Part shown: piece by piece, positions 1-12,200 of the stretch
Numbering within the stretch: position 1 is the stretch's first letter
Layout of the letters: every line of letters starts with the position of its first letter
Source of the DNA: Xestospongia muta
Lineage: Eukaryota; Porifera; Demospongiae; Haplosclerida; Petrosiidae
Direction of reading: 5' to 3'
NCBI GenBank assembly: GCA_963693285.1
Contig: OY848917.1
Coordinates: 16,911,245 to 16,975,244, forward strand
DNA: 64,000 nucleotides
Translations under genes and position numbers: made by a program
Notes under the pieces: generated by a model
What the model saw: the letters and a program-made list of their open reading frames with translations, nothing else
Database searches by the model: none
What the model was told of the DNA's origin: nothing

Positions 1-104
1 TAACCTTTCTTCAGCCAGTTTATACTACACATGTACATATATGTATCTTACATATAGTATTACAATGCACCTTATCCACCTTGTTTAATTCCTTGATTTT
101 ACAG

Positions 105-265
105 ACCTAGAAGGAGATAAAGAAGCTACTAGTTTGTTGACAGTTAATGCTGAGAATCTCATGAATGCTGTTGGTGTAGTACTTAATACCACAGAGAGTG
201 CTTTAATAAAAGTACCTCTAGATTCTCGTGTACACTTGACTGGTCTAAACTGGGTTAAAAAATAA
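105..265 (+). CDS. Terminal vinculin-tail exon of a family A gene that starts left of the window
   Basis: A good acceptor (ttgattttacag) opens an exon that reads in phase to a stop at 263-265. It encodes about 53 residues, including KEATSLLTVNAENLMNAV and, near the end, GLNWVKK. The pattern (acidic start, ATxLLxxNAxNLM, V/I-rich helix, T/AESALIK, then xWVxK) follows the last helix and C-terminal arm of the vinculin tail, the actin- and PIP2-binding end of vinculin. It matches the last exon of the gene at 35135-54028, but here the C-terminal arm is intact, whereas that copy stops 17 codons earlier. The other exons lie outside the window, so whether the gene is active cannot be judged. The downstream flank (266-480) recurs at 5210-5290, 54080-54240 and 56887-57050. 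Confidence 0.75.
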
Positions 266-1014
266 CACTGAACTAGTAAACTCAATTGATTGCTGTGCCC
301 TTTTATATGTACCTTTTAATTACCTCAACTAGTAGTGATTTTTTAGATATATTGGTATTTTGTAGTTGCTGATTTTGTTTTCCTTATAATGAATGATGTC
401 ATTTCAATTGAGTATTCACTAAACACTATTTAGTTTCAATTCTTATATCATGGAGTGATTGACATTTTAAGTATTGATATCCTTTTTGATAATTTTCTAT
501 GTCAAGTCAAGTCAACTAAATCACAACAAGTACAGTTTACTAAAGCAAGGCCATGTAGGTTTCATCTGTGTTAAAGGTATGTCTTAAGAAGACTCCTTTT
601 TATCCATCACAGTGACTTCAACACAGTTAGTTGCAATTGGGTAGCCTAGTAGTGGTTAGTCTAACTGATTCATAACCATAGCATGTGATAGTGAAACAAT
701 TGTGAAGCTATATAGGAATTGAAAACATTATACTACACATAGTACATTGTCACATAACTACTCAACAAGACCCTTAAGCAAAACCCATTTTTAATGTATC
801 CATCTTTTCACAATATATTATTACCTTGTACAACAGCTAGTTACTGGACTACTGTTTGTTAATGAAATATAATGATGCAAAGAATTTAACAATTCTGTAA
901 ATTATTTTTATTTATAATATAAAATCATAAATCAGAACAGAACTATGTCATGTAAATGACAACTACAATAAAAAAGTATAGTAATAATAATAATAATAAG
1001 AGTTACTCAGACAA
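266..1014. other. Convergent intergenic spacer, unit 1
   Basis: No gene is seen. The segment separates the + strand vinculin-tail exon from the - strand TGFBRAP1 fragment. It is homologous to 5204-6226 and to 57050-57721, so the same spacer follows family A ends and precedes TGFBRAP1 ends in three places. A short (TAA)n run at about 980-1000 sits just beyond the TGFBRAP1 stop in all three copies. Confidence 0.6.
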
Positions 1015-3900
1015 TTAATAATCAGAGAACCAAGTACCAGTTATGGGACATATATTTTTATTACGTCCACATTTGAGGTGAGTGACAATACCATTAGGAT
1101 AACGTACAAATGCAGTGGCTTCAGTAAATGGTAACTGACAAACTGGACATACTCTATAGAAGAGAGAGTATCAAGTTACATTTACTATAGTATATGTAGA
1201 CAATGTCTTTTGTATAAACAACTAATGAAGATATAATGTATGTAATATATATTAAAATTACAATTGACAGTCTGTTGTCATAGTGATAATGATACAAACA
1301 TGTACCTGGTATCAGTAATTTTCACAGGTCCCTCTTGTAATTTCATTAATTCATATTTTGTCTAAAATAAAGGTAAAATAAAGAATAATAATTATATCAA
1401 TAATATTAGTAATGTCTACAAAAGCGGAAATCCTATTTGAAAAACAACTATTAATTACTAAGATAATTGTGAGCTACCTCTGACTCATCAAATACAATCA
1501 ATATTTACAAATTACATAAAACATTTTAATAACTTGTATTAGTAATACATTCATTATATATCTATTATTATGACATAAAATATAGTACAATTAATGTGTT
1601 ATACATTTGAAATCCTATTACTGTAGCAGTACATAATGTTTACCTGTAAATTTTCTCCTTTAGCTAGACTGTGTTCTATTTTACTTGTACGTCCAGCATT
1701 AGTTGTACTACGAATACTGCGAACAAGAAAATCTTTGACAGTACAGATTTCCCATTGAGATGGTAATATCTGGAGTACCTATAACATGACAATACATAAT
1801 AACAATATGTATCTGTAATATAATTATACTTTACATGTAATTAACAAAATAGCAATATTTACTGACAATCATCTAACAGAGCTGTTGATGACTACACAAA
1901 ACTAGATCAAGAACTGATACTTTGTATCAACTAACCACTGTACAATGTGAAATTTAGTGAAAATAAAATTTAATGATTGAAATGGTGTTTGGAAAGTTAA
2001 ACTTGACAACTTAAATAAAATCTTACCAAACTGCTATATTACAGTTACCAAGGATAGCATAAATTATCTGCACACACACACACAGTTCTTACTTTTGCAG
2101 CATCAAATTCTTCACCATGTGTGTTCAAGAGTTTTAGTGCTTGTTTAATAAGAGGTGGTTTTGAACTAAAATAATATTATATTAGTTAATAAAGGGTTAA
2201 CTAACTTACCCGTCAGATGGTCTAAGGTAGACAGTTAATAATGTCTGGTATACTCGTTGACGATCTTGTCTGCTACGACCCTATCATAATTAATGTTATA
2301 TTATATCATATTCTATAACAAACTTATAACATGTATTATATTATTGAATCTTGTTTGAATATATATTAGCTTACCTTTGTATATCTAGAACAATATCGTT
2401 CAGCACCTTCATAATCCTGTAAATGATGAGCTAATATACTAAGAGCTTTTTCATGTTCATCCATCTGTATAAATTATAAAGACACATAATAACTACATAA
2501 TAACTACTGTTATGTACATGTACAAATATACTCTCTCATGATAACACTACAATAAATGTGTTAGTGTATATATATATATATATGTCTGTGTGTGTGTGTG
2601 TGCATGTGTGTGTATATATATATATATACATTTACATGTATTGTTTTAAGATTTTTTTGACTAAAGAAATGATATGTGAGGTGTCTATCAAGTTTTACCA
2701 CTGATATGTGCTACAATACATTGACTTACTCTGCCATAAAGAATAGCACATTCTTTGTATAAGTCAGTGTCTTGAACTCTGTTTAATAAAAAGGAGGCAC
2801 GATAACTAGATGATTCTTCAAGAAAGCTCTGTAGGTTTGTCCTGTCCAATAATAAATATGATAATTAGTAATGTTAGACTGATTTTCAAATGTTAATATT
2901 ATTAAGTGTCATGTAAAATGGATCAACAATATTTATATATGTACCTGGCCTCTTTTAAGTGTTTGGTATTCTTCTCTTCTTTTAACTTTAATACTTTTTC
3001 TAAATACAACCTACCAAGACGAGTATGAAAGACCTCATCCTAGACAACACAACAACAAACAGTATACCAGTAATATTATTAATACATACATTATCGATAT
3101 AATAGACTTATTAAATGATATATTAGTATTAATAATACACTATTACCTTCAATTCTAGTTCATGTATTAAGTGTTCTAAGTAAAGTAGACTAGCTTGAAC
3201 ATATGGTGATAATTTTTCAAGTACTACAGAATGTTCTAGTTGTATACGTCCTTTGTCTTTACCAAGTCTGTCAATAAATATTTTAACTCCTTTTAGTTCA
3301 TCATGATCTAGTACCCATTTAGAATACTTCAGTAGTAAATTATTATCAATAAACCTGGAATATAAAGATAATATAATATTATATTGTAGTAGTATTGCTG
3401 ACATCAGCAATATTATATAATCATTATAGAAACTTTCTACACTATAGTATTGTCAGTTAGATGTACAATATATCATATAACTACATGTACATTAACTCTA
3501 CTATTAACTGTATCTACTATATTTAGTGATAATTTAATATAGTATGCATTAATATCAGCAATAAGACACACCCAATTCAATATAATTTCATGTTTGATAT
3601 TAGAATTTTATCACATACTAATATTACCAATAATTAGGATAGTCACTAAAATCACTAAATTAGACACTCAAGAACAGTAGAAGTAGAATGCGTCATGTGA
3701 CAACAATTAATAGTAGGATTAAACTATAGAACAAGTCATGTGACTACAATCTCAACTCACGATGTTAAAAACTTGACAATGTGATCAAGTCCAGGAAATT
3801 GATCATCAGATAATTTACCATCATATATTCTAGTCCATATTTGTAGTGCAGTATCCACATCACTATTATAATAATATAGTAAACCCAGAGCAAAATAACA
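1015..3900 (-). pseudogene. TGFBRAP1: TGFBRAP1/VPS3 copy 1, 5'-truncated (C-terminal half only)
   Basis: Ten - strand exons correspond one to one with the ten 3'-most exons of the full copy at 6227-19670. The stop is at 1015-1017, and the most upstream exon is 3761-3900. The terminal exon encodes the zinc-binding end, with VCPVCQLPF, AFVRYPNG and ICPITGTWF. Upstream exons encode helical-repeat segments such as MDEHEKALSILAHHLQDYEG and FIDNNLLLKYSKWVLDHDEL. All exons I read are open with normal splice sites. The gene nevertheless lacks the whole CNH domain and the first helical repeats, because homology ends in the next intron at about 4124, where sequence of a family A gene begins. There is therefore no native promoter or start, and I call it a truncated duplicate. 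Expression from a cryptic promoter cannot be excluded. Confidence 0.8.
2572..2632. repeat. Compound (TA)n-(TG)n-(TA)n microsatellite
   Basis: Simple repeat in an intron of TGFBRAP1 copy 1. The same intron carries shorter versions in copy 2 (about 7797-7830) and copy 3 (about 59325-59358), so the locus predates the duplications and has changed length since. Confidence 0.85.
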
Positions 3901-4123
3901 CTAGAGAAATAGTATATTATCATAAAATAATAATATCATTTGGTTATATATACATGTACATGTGTCAGGATATACAAATGTATCAATACTTTATTAGTTG
4001 TTAATAATAGCTTAAAACAACTGATAGAGATAAGTATGACTTTTAGATAATGATAAAAATAACTGTAATTTAGTACAAGTGTTCCTTTAATAACTTATTA
4101 TAATGCCAAGCTATGCAGTTACT

Positions 4124-5203
4124 GGACATTAATGAAGTTACAATTGCTAATAAGTGTTATGACATTAAGCCAATGATGTATCCATTTCAAGTAAAGTCCT
4201 AGTTGATGTTGTGAAATTAGATTTTGTATTGTTAAAGGTTTCTAGGAAACTCATTGATCAATGTCAACCAGACACTGCTGTACTACCTTATTTAAAATAT
4301 AAAGTCTCTCTCAAAGATGAGAGGAAACTCCCTGACTTAGAGCTCACTTTTAATGGAATAAGTGAACAAATGAGTTTGGTAATTTCTTGTTATGAATTGG
4401 AACAAATACAGGAGACAACAAGTGAGTGACATTAAAAATAGAATATACTCATGTTTTATATTAATATCAGCATAAAACATTGCCTGAGCTTTTCCAAAAT
4501 ATTGAAGTAATATAAAGAAATGTTTGCTCATTTTGCTGATATAGCTCACCCTACCAGCACTCTTTCCACTCCTACTCCTACAACTGCCAGCATGCCTACT
4601 TCTGTTCCTACTACTGCCAGTGTGCCTACTTCCACCAGTAGTCCTCCTTCTATCTATACACAGTCATCATATTATCCATTAGGAATATCTGATGAATTAT
4701 TATGTGAGTTATGCAATATGCTAGTTAATGGATAATTTGTTATTAAATTAATTGAATCATCTTTCACATTTTCTCATTATTAGGTAAAAAGCCCAAGAAA
4801 GAGCACCTGATGACACTACTTCACGAAATTAGGTGGAGGTGGAATATTATTGGTGAACAACTTAAAGTGCATTATGGTGATATAAAGTCTGCTGAATATA
4901 ATGTGGCATATGACCATACCACAAAACTCTCAGAAGTTCTTCAGGTCTGGATGGACAAGAGAACATGTGAAGTGTCTTGGAGAATGATTATCACTGTTGT
5001 GAAGAAGCCACCTGTAGAACACAAAGTAGTAGCTGAAAAGATATATAAATTCTTAGCAAGGCCTGAGATCAGGAATGAATACCTCTCTTTTGATCAACCT
5101 GGTAAAGTTAAAAATATATATTTAATGATTTTTTCTATGTCATTCTATAGGTCAAGTGATTACCACTTTTAATTCTCCACCTCCAGCTCAACCAACCTTA
5201 TAA
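4124..5203 (+). pseudogene. Family A fragment: UPA and death-domain exons without ankyrin, ZU5 or vinculin tail
   Basis: The fragment begins inside an exon. Bases from about 4130 to 4191 match the 3' half of exon 50106-50237 and end at a donor. It continues with exons 4238-4421 (UPA-like; PYLKYKVSLKDE), 4545-4703 (Thr/Ser/Pro-rich linker with about four PTTAS/PTSV-type repeats), 4784-5101 (death-domain-like; LSEVLQVWMDKRTCEVSWR) and 5151-5203, which is open to a TAA at 5201-5203. All exons are open and phases are kept. After the stop the sequence switches to the flank that normally follows the vinculin-tail exon, so the proline-rich and vinculin-tail exons were deleted. The left end is joined to the truncated TGFBRAP1. 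The linker is longer than in the main gene (53 against 42 codons). It is probably a pseudogene, but a short UPA-death protein could be made if it is transcribed. Confidence 0.75.
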
Positions 5204-6226
5204 TACTGTCATTTCAATTGATATTCACTAAACACTATTTAGTTTCAATTCTTATATCATGGAGTGATTGACATTTTAAATATTGATATCTTTTGATAAT
5301 CGATATATTATCTATTAGTAGCAGTTTTTCAGTGCTTTGAGACGTTTCCTGAATGCGTTACTTCGATCGCTCCAAGTCCACAAAACACTTTTCAGAACTT
5401 TTCTACGATTGCTTCGACCAACGGCCTTCTGTCTTGGTGATCCGTATTCCTCTAAGATTCTCTACAGCATACTAAAAAATCTCCACAATAAGGTTTTTAC
5501 TTTTCGAGAAACGGCACTTGACCTCTGCAGCCTGAAAATTCTTTTGCGAGTTTTAAGCTTTCGTTTTCTTTTATGATATTCTTGATACTACTGTTGTAAA
5601 GTCCACACGTTTTTCTATTCTTTGCTAAACGTTGGTAGCTGCTAACACTTCGCTTGCCAAGTTATAGCAGTTCAAAAAAACAGGCAGTGCAGACACACAC
5701 ACACACGCTGACAGACTACAGTACCCTCGCTTTGCGCCCACGCACAGAGAGGTTAACAAGGCCATGTGGATTTTATCTGTGTTGAAGGTATGTCTTAGAC
5801 TCCATTTTTAATCCATCACAATGACTTCAGCACATAGTCACAATTGGATGGCCTAGTCAGTGATTGGTCGAACTGATTCATAACCATAGCATGTGATAGT
5901 GAAATGATTGTGAAGCTATATAGGAATTGAAAACATTATACTACACATAGTACATTGGTCACATAACTACTCACCAAGACCCTTAAGCAAAACCCCTTTT
6001 TAATGTATTCTATCTTCTCACAATATATTATTACCTTATACAACAGCTAGTTACTGGACTACTGTTTGTTAATGAAATAATGATGTAAAGAATTTAACAA
6101 TTCTGTAAATTATTTTGTTTTTATAATATAAAATCATAAATCAGAACAAAACTATGTCATGTAAATGACAACTACAATAAAAAAGTATAGTAATAATAAT
6201 AATAATAATAACAGTTACTCAGATAA
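5204..6226. other. Convergent intergenic spacer, unit 2, with an inserted dispersed repeat
   Basis: 5204-5300 and 5758-6226 match the spacer at about 390-1014. The middle, about 5330-5757, is unrelated to that spacer and matches 31588-31917 and 32817-33186, so a repeat inserted here after the spacer was duplicated. No gene is seen. The only long frame (5337-5576) lies inside the repeat. Confidence 0.65.
5380..5757. repeat. Dispersed repeat family, copy 1 (others at 31588-31917 and 32817-33186)
   Basis: The three copies share the block from cttctgtcttg (about 5425) through the segment containing ttttgcgagttttaagctt to a (CA)n run followed by ctgacagactacagtaccc. The family is more GC-rich than its surroundings. 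I see no terminal inverted repeats and no convincing protein. It could be a SINE- or MITE-like element or a fragment of a longer one. Confidence 0.6.
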
Positions 6227-9200
6227 TTAATAATCAGAGAACCAAGTACCAGTTATGGGACATATATTTTTATTACGTCCACATTTGAGATGAGTGACAA
6301 TACCATTAGGATAACGTACAAATGCAGTGGCTTCAGTGAATGGTAACTGACAAACTGGACATACTCTATAGAAGAGAGAGTATCAAGTTACATTTATTAT
6401 AATATATGTAGACAATGTCTTCTGTATAAACAACTAATGAAGATGTATTGTATGTAATCTATATTAAAAGATCATTTTGGTAACAAGGAGTATACAGACT
6501 ACAATTGATTACAATCTGTTGTCATAGTGATAATGATACCAACATGTACCTGGTATCAGTAATTTTCACAGGTCCCTCTTGTAATTTCATTAATTCAAAT
6601 TTTGTCTAAAATAAAGATAAAATAAAGAATAATAATTATATCGATAATATTAGTAATATCTCTAAAAATGGATATCCTCATTTGAAAAAAAACTATTAAT
6701 TACTAAGATAATTGTGAGCTACCTCTGACTTATCAAATACAATCAATATTTACAATTTTATATAAACATTCTAATAACTTGTGTTAGTAATACATTCATT
6801 ATATATCTTATTATTAAGACATAAAATATAGTACAATTAATGTGTTACAAATTTGAAATCCTATTACTGTAGCAGTACATAATGTTTACCTGTAAATTTT
6901 CTCCTTTAGCTAGACTGTGTTCTATTTTACTTGTACATCCAGCATTAGTTGTACTACGAATACTACGAACAAGAAAATCTTTGACAGTACTGATTTGCCA
7001 TTGAGATGGTAATATCTGGAGTACCTATAATATGACAATACATAATAACAATGTGTATCTATAATATAATTATACTTTACATGTAATTAACAAAATAGTA
7101 ATATTTACTGACAATCATCTAACAGAGCTGTTGATGACTACACAAAACTAGATCAAGAACTGATACTTTGTATCAACTAACCACTGTACAATGTGAAATT
7201 TAGTGAAAATAAAATTTAATAATTGAAATGGTGTTTGGAAAGTTAAACTTGACAAATTAAAAAATTACAGTTACCAAGGATAGCATAAATTATCTGCACA
7301 CACACACACACACAGTTCTTACTTTTGCAGCATCAAATTCTTCACCATGTGTGTTCAAGAGTTTTAGTGCTTGTTTAATAAGAGGTGGTTTGGAACTAAA
7401 ATAATATTATGTTAGTTAATAAAGGGTTAACTAACTTACCCATCAGATGGTCTAAGGTAGACAGTTAATAATGTCTGGTATACTCGTTGACGATCTTGTC
7501 TGCTACGACCCTATCATAATTAATGTTATATTATATCATATTCTATAACAAACTTATAACATGTATTATATTATTGAATCTTGTTTAAATATATATATTA
7601 GCTTACCTTTGTATATCTAGAACAATATCGTTCAGCACCTTCATAATCCTGTAAATGATGAGCTAATATACTAAGAGCTTTTTCATGTTCATCCATCTGT
7701 ATAAATTATAAAGACACATAATAACTACATAATAACTACTGTTATGTACATGTACAAATATACTCTCTCATGATAACATTATAATAAATGTGTTAGTGTA
7801 TATATATGTGTGTGTGTGTGTGTGTATATATACATTTACATGTATAGTTTTAAGATTTTTATGATTAAAGAAATGATATTGGAGGTATCTATCAAGTTTT
7901 CCCACTGATATATGCTACAATACATTGACTTACTCTGCCATAAAGAATAGCACATTCTTTGTATAAGTCAGTGTCTTGAACTCTGTTTAATAAAAAGGAG
8001 GCACGATAACTAGATGATTCTTCAAGAAAGCTCTGTAGTTTTGTCCTGTCAAATAATAAATATGATAATTAGTAATGTTAGACTGATTTTCAAATGTTAA
8101 TCTTATTAAGTGTCATGTAAAATGGATTAACAATATTTATATATGTACCTGGCCTCTTTTAAGTGTTTGGTATTCTTCTCTTCTTTTAACTTTAATACTT
8201 TTTCTAAATACAACATACCAAGACGAGTATGAAAGACCTCATCCTAGACAACACAACAATAAACAGTATACCTGTAATATTATTAATACATACATTATCA
8301 ATATAATAGACTTATTAAATGATATATTAGTATTAATAATACACGATTACCTTCAATTCTAGTTCATGTATTAAGTGCTCTAAGTAAAGTAGACTAGCTT
8401 GAACATATGGTGATAATTTTTCAAGTACTACAGAATGTTCTAGTTGTATACGTCCTTTGTCTTTACCAAGTCTGTCAATAAATATTTTAACTCCTTTTAG
8501 TTCATCATGATCTAGTACCCATTTAGAATACTTCAGTAGTAAATCATTATCAATAAACCTGGAATATAAAGATAATATAATATTATATTGTAGTAATATT
8601 GCTGACATCAGCAATATTAAATAATTACAGAAACTACTAACGTTCTACACTATAGTACTGTCAGTTAGATGTACAATATATCATATAACTATATGTACAT
8701 TAACTCTACTATTAATTGTATCTATTATATTTAGTTATAATTCAATATAGTATACATTAATATCAGCAATAAGACACACCCAATTCACTGTAATTTCATG
8801 TTTGCTATTAGAATTTTATCACATACTAATATTACCGATAATTAGGATAGTCACTAAAATCACTAAATTAGACACTCAAGAACAGTAGAAGTAGAAAGTG
8901 TCATACAACTACAGTTAATAGTAGGATTAAACTGCATAACAAGTCATGTGACTACAATTAATAGTAGGATTAAACTGCATAACAAGTCATGTGACTACAA
9001 TTAATAGTAGGATTAAACTGCATAACAAGTCATGTGACTACAATCTTAACTCACGATGTTAAAAACTTGACAATATGATCAAGTCCAGGAAATTGATTAT
9101 CAGATAATTTTCCATCATATATTCTAGTCCATATTTGTAGTGCAGTATCCACATTACCATTATAATAATATAGTAAACCCAGAGCAAAATAACACTAGAG

Positions 9201-12200
9201 AAATAGTATATTATCATAAAATAATAATATCATTTGGTGATATATAAATGTACATGTGTCTGGATATACAAATGTATTAATACTTTATTAGTTGGTAATA
9301 ATAGCTTTAAAACAACTGATAGAGATAAGTATGACTTTTAGATAATGATAAAAATAACTACAATTCAGTATAAGTGATCCTTTAATAACTTATTATAATG
9401 CTAAGCTATGCAGTTACTAGACAATAACATAAATTATACAGGCACTTTTCTAACTATCCAGTCTTGTATAGAGTTTATAATCAACTATAACAATAAGTAC
9501 CTGATTCTTGTCAAATGCAACTCGAGCATCTTCAAAGTTGAGATAGAGTTCATGATGTTCAATATAATTTATAAGAGATGATGGATTGTCTTCAGCTAAT
9601 AACTTTACTAGAACAGTATCCACCTCCTACACATGTACATATATAGAGATACATTTATCTAGTTATTTAGCAATTTAAAAAATAGTTTACAGTTTCTGTA
9701 TCAGTGGTTATAAACTATATATACAAAATACCAGACACAGCTGAATAGTATGATATGTTGGGAAAATATAATAGTGCTTAATGGGTTAAAATTTATGAGT
9801 AAAATTACTATATTTTAACCCTCATTATTACTCTACAGTTATCAACTCAATAAGATATAGAACTATACCTCTTTTCTTCCCAAAGCAACAGCTGTAGTTC
9901 GTATTTCTTTCTAAGGTGTGTAAATATGAAGTGTAAATATAAAATATATAAAGTACTCACTAAATATCTGATTAAAAACTTTTTAGCTTCTTTCATGTTA
10001 ATCTTTCCATCATTAGCTGTAATAATAGAAATAACAACATCACATGGATAAAACAATGTTTTCTAGATTATTCATCACAACAGTAAACATTCCTGTGATT
10101 ATGTGTTCTTGAAAGTAATTAGTTACATGTTTAAGTTATAAATATATAAATATTTCACATGAGGTCGGTCTAAGAGTGTATGTACTTCAGCTCCTAATAC
10201 CATTGTGCTAACAATGTTCAACAATAATTATTTCTATTATATAGTCTTATTGTCTGGAACATAAAACATGATAGACAGTCCTACAATTGTGTTTTTAAAA
10301 ACATCGTATAATAAAGTAAAACTATATACTTTAACTAATAATACATATGGTGATACATATGATTTAATGATAGTCATAACTGATTAGAGATTAAAGCCTC
10401 TTCTAGGCTATTACTAAATTTGTTCCTCTCCATTCAAAGCTCACTGCTATCTCTTTCATTTTTCAATACACTAATATTTTATTATCATAAAAGCATTCAC
10501 AAAATAATCATAAGAAGTTTCTTATAATTATAGTCTTATAAAACTTACCAAGGTCTTCAGCAGAATCCATTTCAATTTGTTGATGATATGTTGATGATGT
10601 TGGTAAAAGACCTTCAAATTTGGAGATAATCTGTGAAAGTAAACATTGTAACAGTATATCCATTATAACTGTCATTATTCTATTATAATTATGATAATAA
10701 GTTGGTAAGTACATAATTTCCATAAACATATTAACACACTTAATAAAACATCTACAAGTACATCACATATCATACAATTACCTCTCTAGGATCTGTATTT
10801 CCTTCTAACAGTAGAGTTTCAGCTTTTGAAAATTGTCCTTGACTAAAGTATAGGAATGCAGCCTGTTGTTTTACACTACCAATATACTAAAATATAACAA
10901 GAGAAACAAAGTTAATTACAACTTTAATCAATCCATTGATTGTTAATGTATACTTTGACCTTTACAATTGTATATGAATCTTCTTATCTCATATGATATC
11001 AAATAATCTATTAATAATTTCTGTTCAGTAGTATAATTCCTATTTAGTTATTCATAAGCAAAGTATTATCAAAAGAGGATGTATAAACTCATATATTATA
11101 AACCCATCAAAGTCAATTACAATGTCAATGAGTTAATATAATATATTTATATACCATTGTGTCTTATATTGTATAGTTTGTACATTTGATGTGTACCTCA
11201 TCAGCTTTATCAGGATTTTTACTTTCCTTAACAGCTGTAATAGTTTCAGCTAACAAGATGGCTTCTTCAACTTGTTGCTGCTCAAACAAACGAGTTACCT
11301 ATAAGAGAAATACATCTATCAGTTAATACACTAGGAATACCGTATATCGGGAAACTTTCATGTCAGGTTATTTTTGCGAATTGGTGAAATTGTGGTTTTT
11401 TGCGAATATAAATTTTGAGAATTATACCTTTTCCCACCCACTTGCAATTATTACTGTTTGACCACACCCTAAACACATTTTCTCACATCTGGACTGACAA
11501 TGGAGAGACATTCAAAATGGACTCCTGTATCAGAGAATACCATGTTTATAAAGAGGTATGGACGTCCAATGGAGAATAAATCATTTTTTACTAACTATTT
11601 GCCAAACGGTCACCCACAATCAAATTTTCTGCTTAACCATTTGCCACGCCCATAATTGTAAGAAATTGGCGAGGGATATTTTTACGAGGGAGATAAATTC
11701 GTGAAATTTGCAAAAATTTTGCAACACAAATGTTTCCCAATATACGGTAATGCCCATTAATTGAGAGACCTAGTTGAATCACTCATACATATTGTATCTA
11801 TAAGTCTCCAATTGTTTAGTACATGTGACAATAAATACTTCAAACAGTACTGGTCTCTATACTTATTTGTCTTGTATTAAACTGACCTGTTCTTTTAATG
11901 GTACTAGTGCTAGAAGATATACTGATGTGCTCACTGCAGCATATACTTTACCATGAAACTGACCCAAACACTTGCCACTCTAAAGAAAAGAATATTTAGT
12001 GAAACCAATAACAAATATTTTCTATAAAAAACAAGATCTACAAAAGGTCATATTTTGTAGTTGAGTGGTTATTTCTATAAATGAAACTAATTTTTCTGTT
12101 CATATCCATTTCTTTTCCATTAATGTTAAATATTGAAATAAATGGCTTCGTAAGAATAAAACATTGCTGAAATCACTACTAGTTTGTGTTTGAAAAACAA

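Noticed and set aside
3129..3410. 93-codon - strand frame (also 8333-8614) as a separate small gene
   Set aside because: Most of it is the real TGFBRAP1 exon (3141-3348 or 8351-8558) extended at both ends into introns.
5337..5576. 79-codon + strand open frame
   Set aside because: It lies inside the dispersed repeat; the same stretch in the other two copies is not open.
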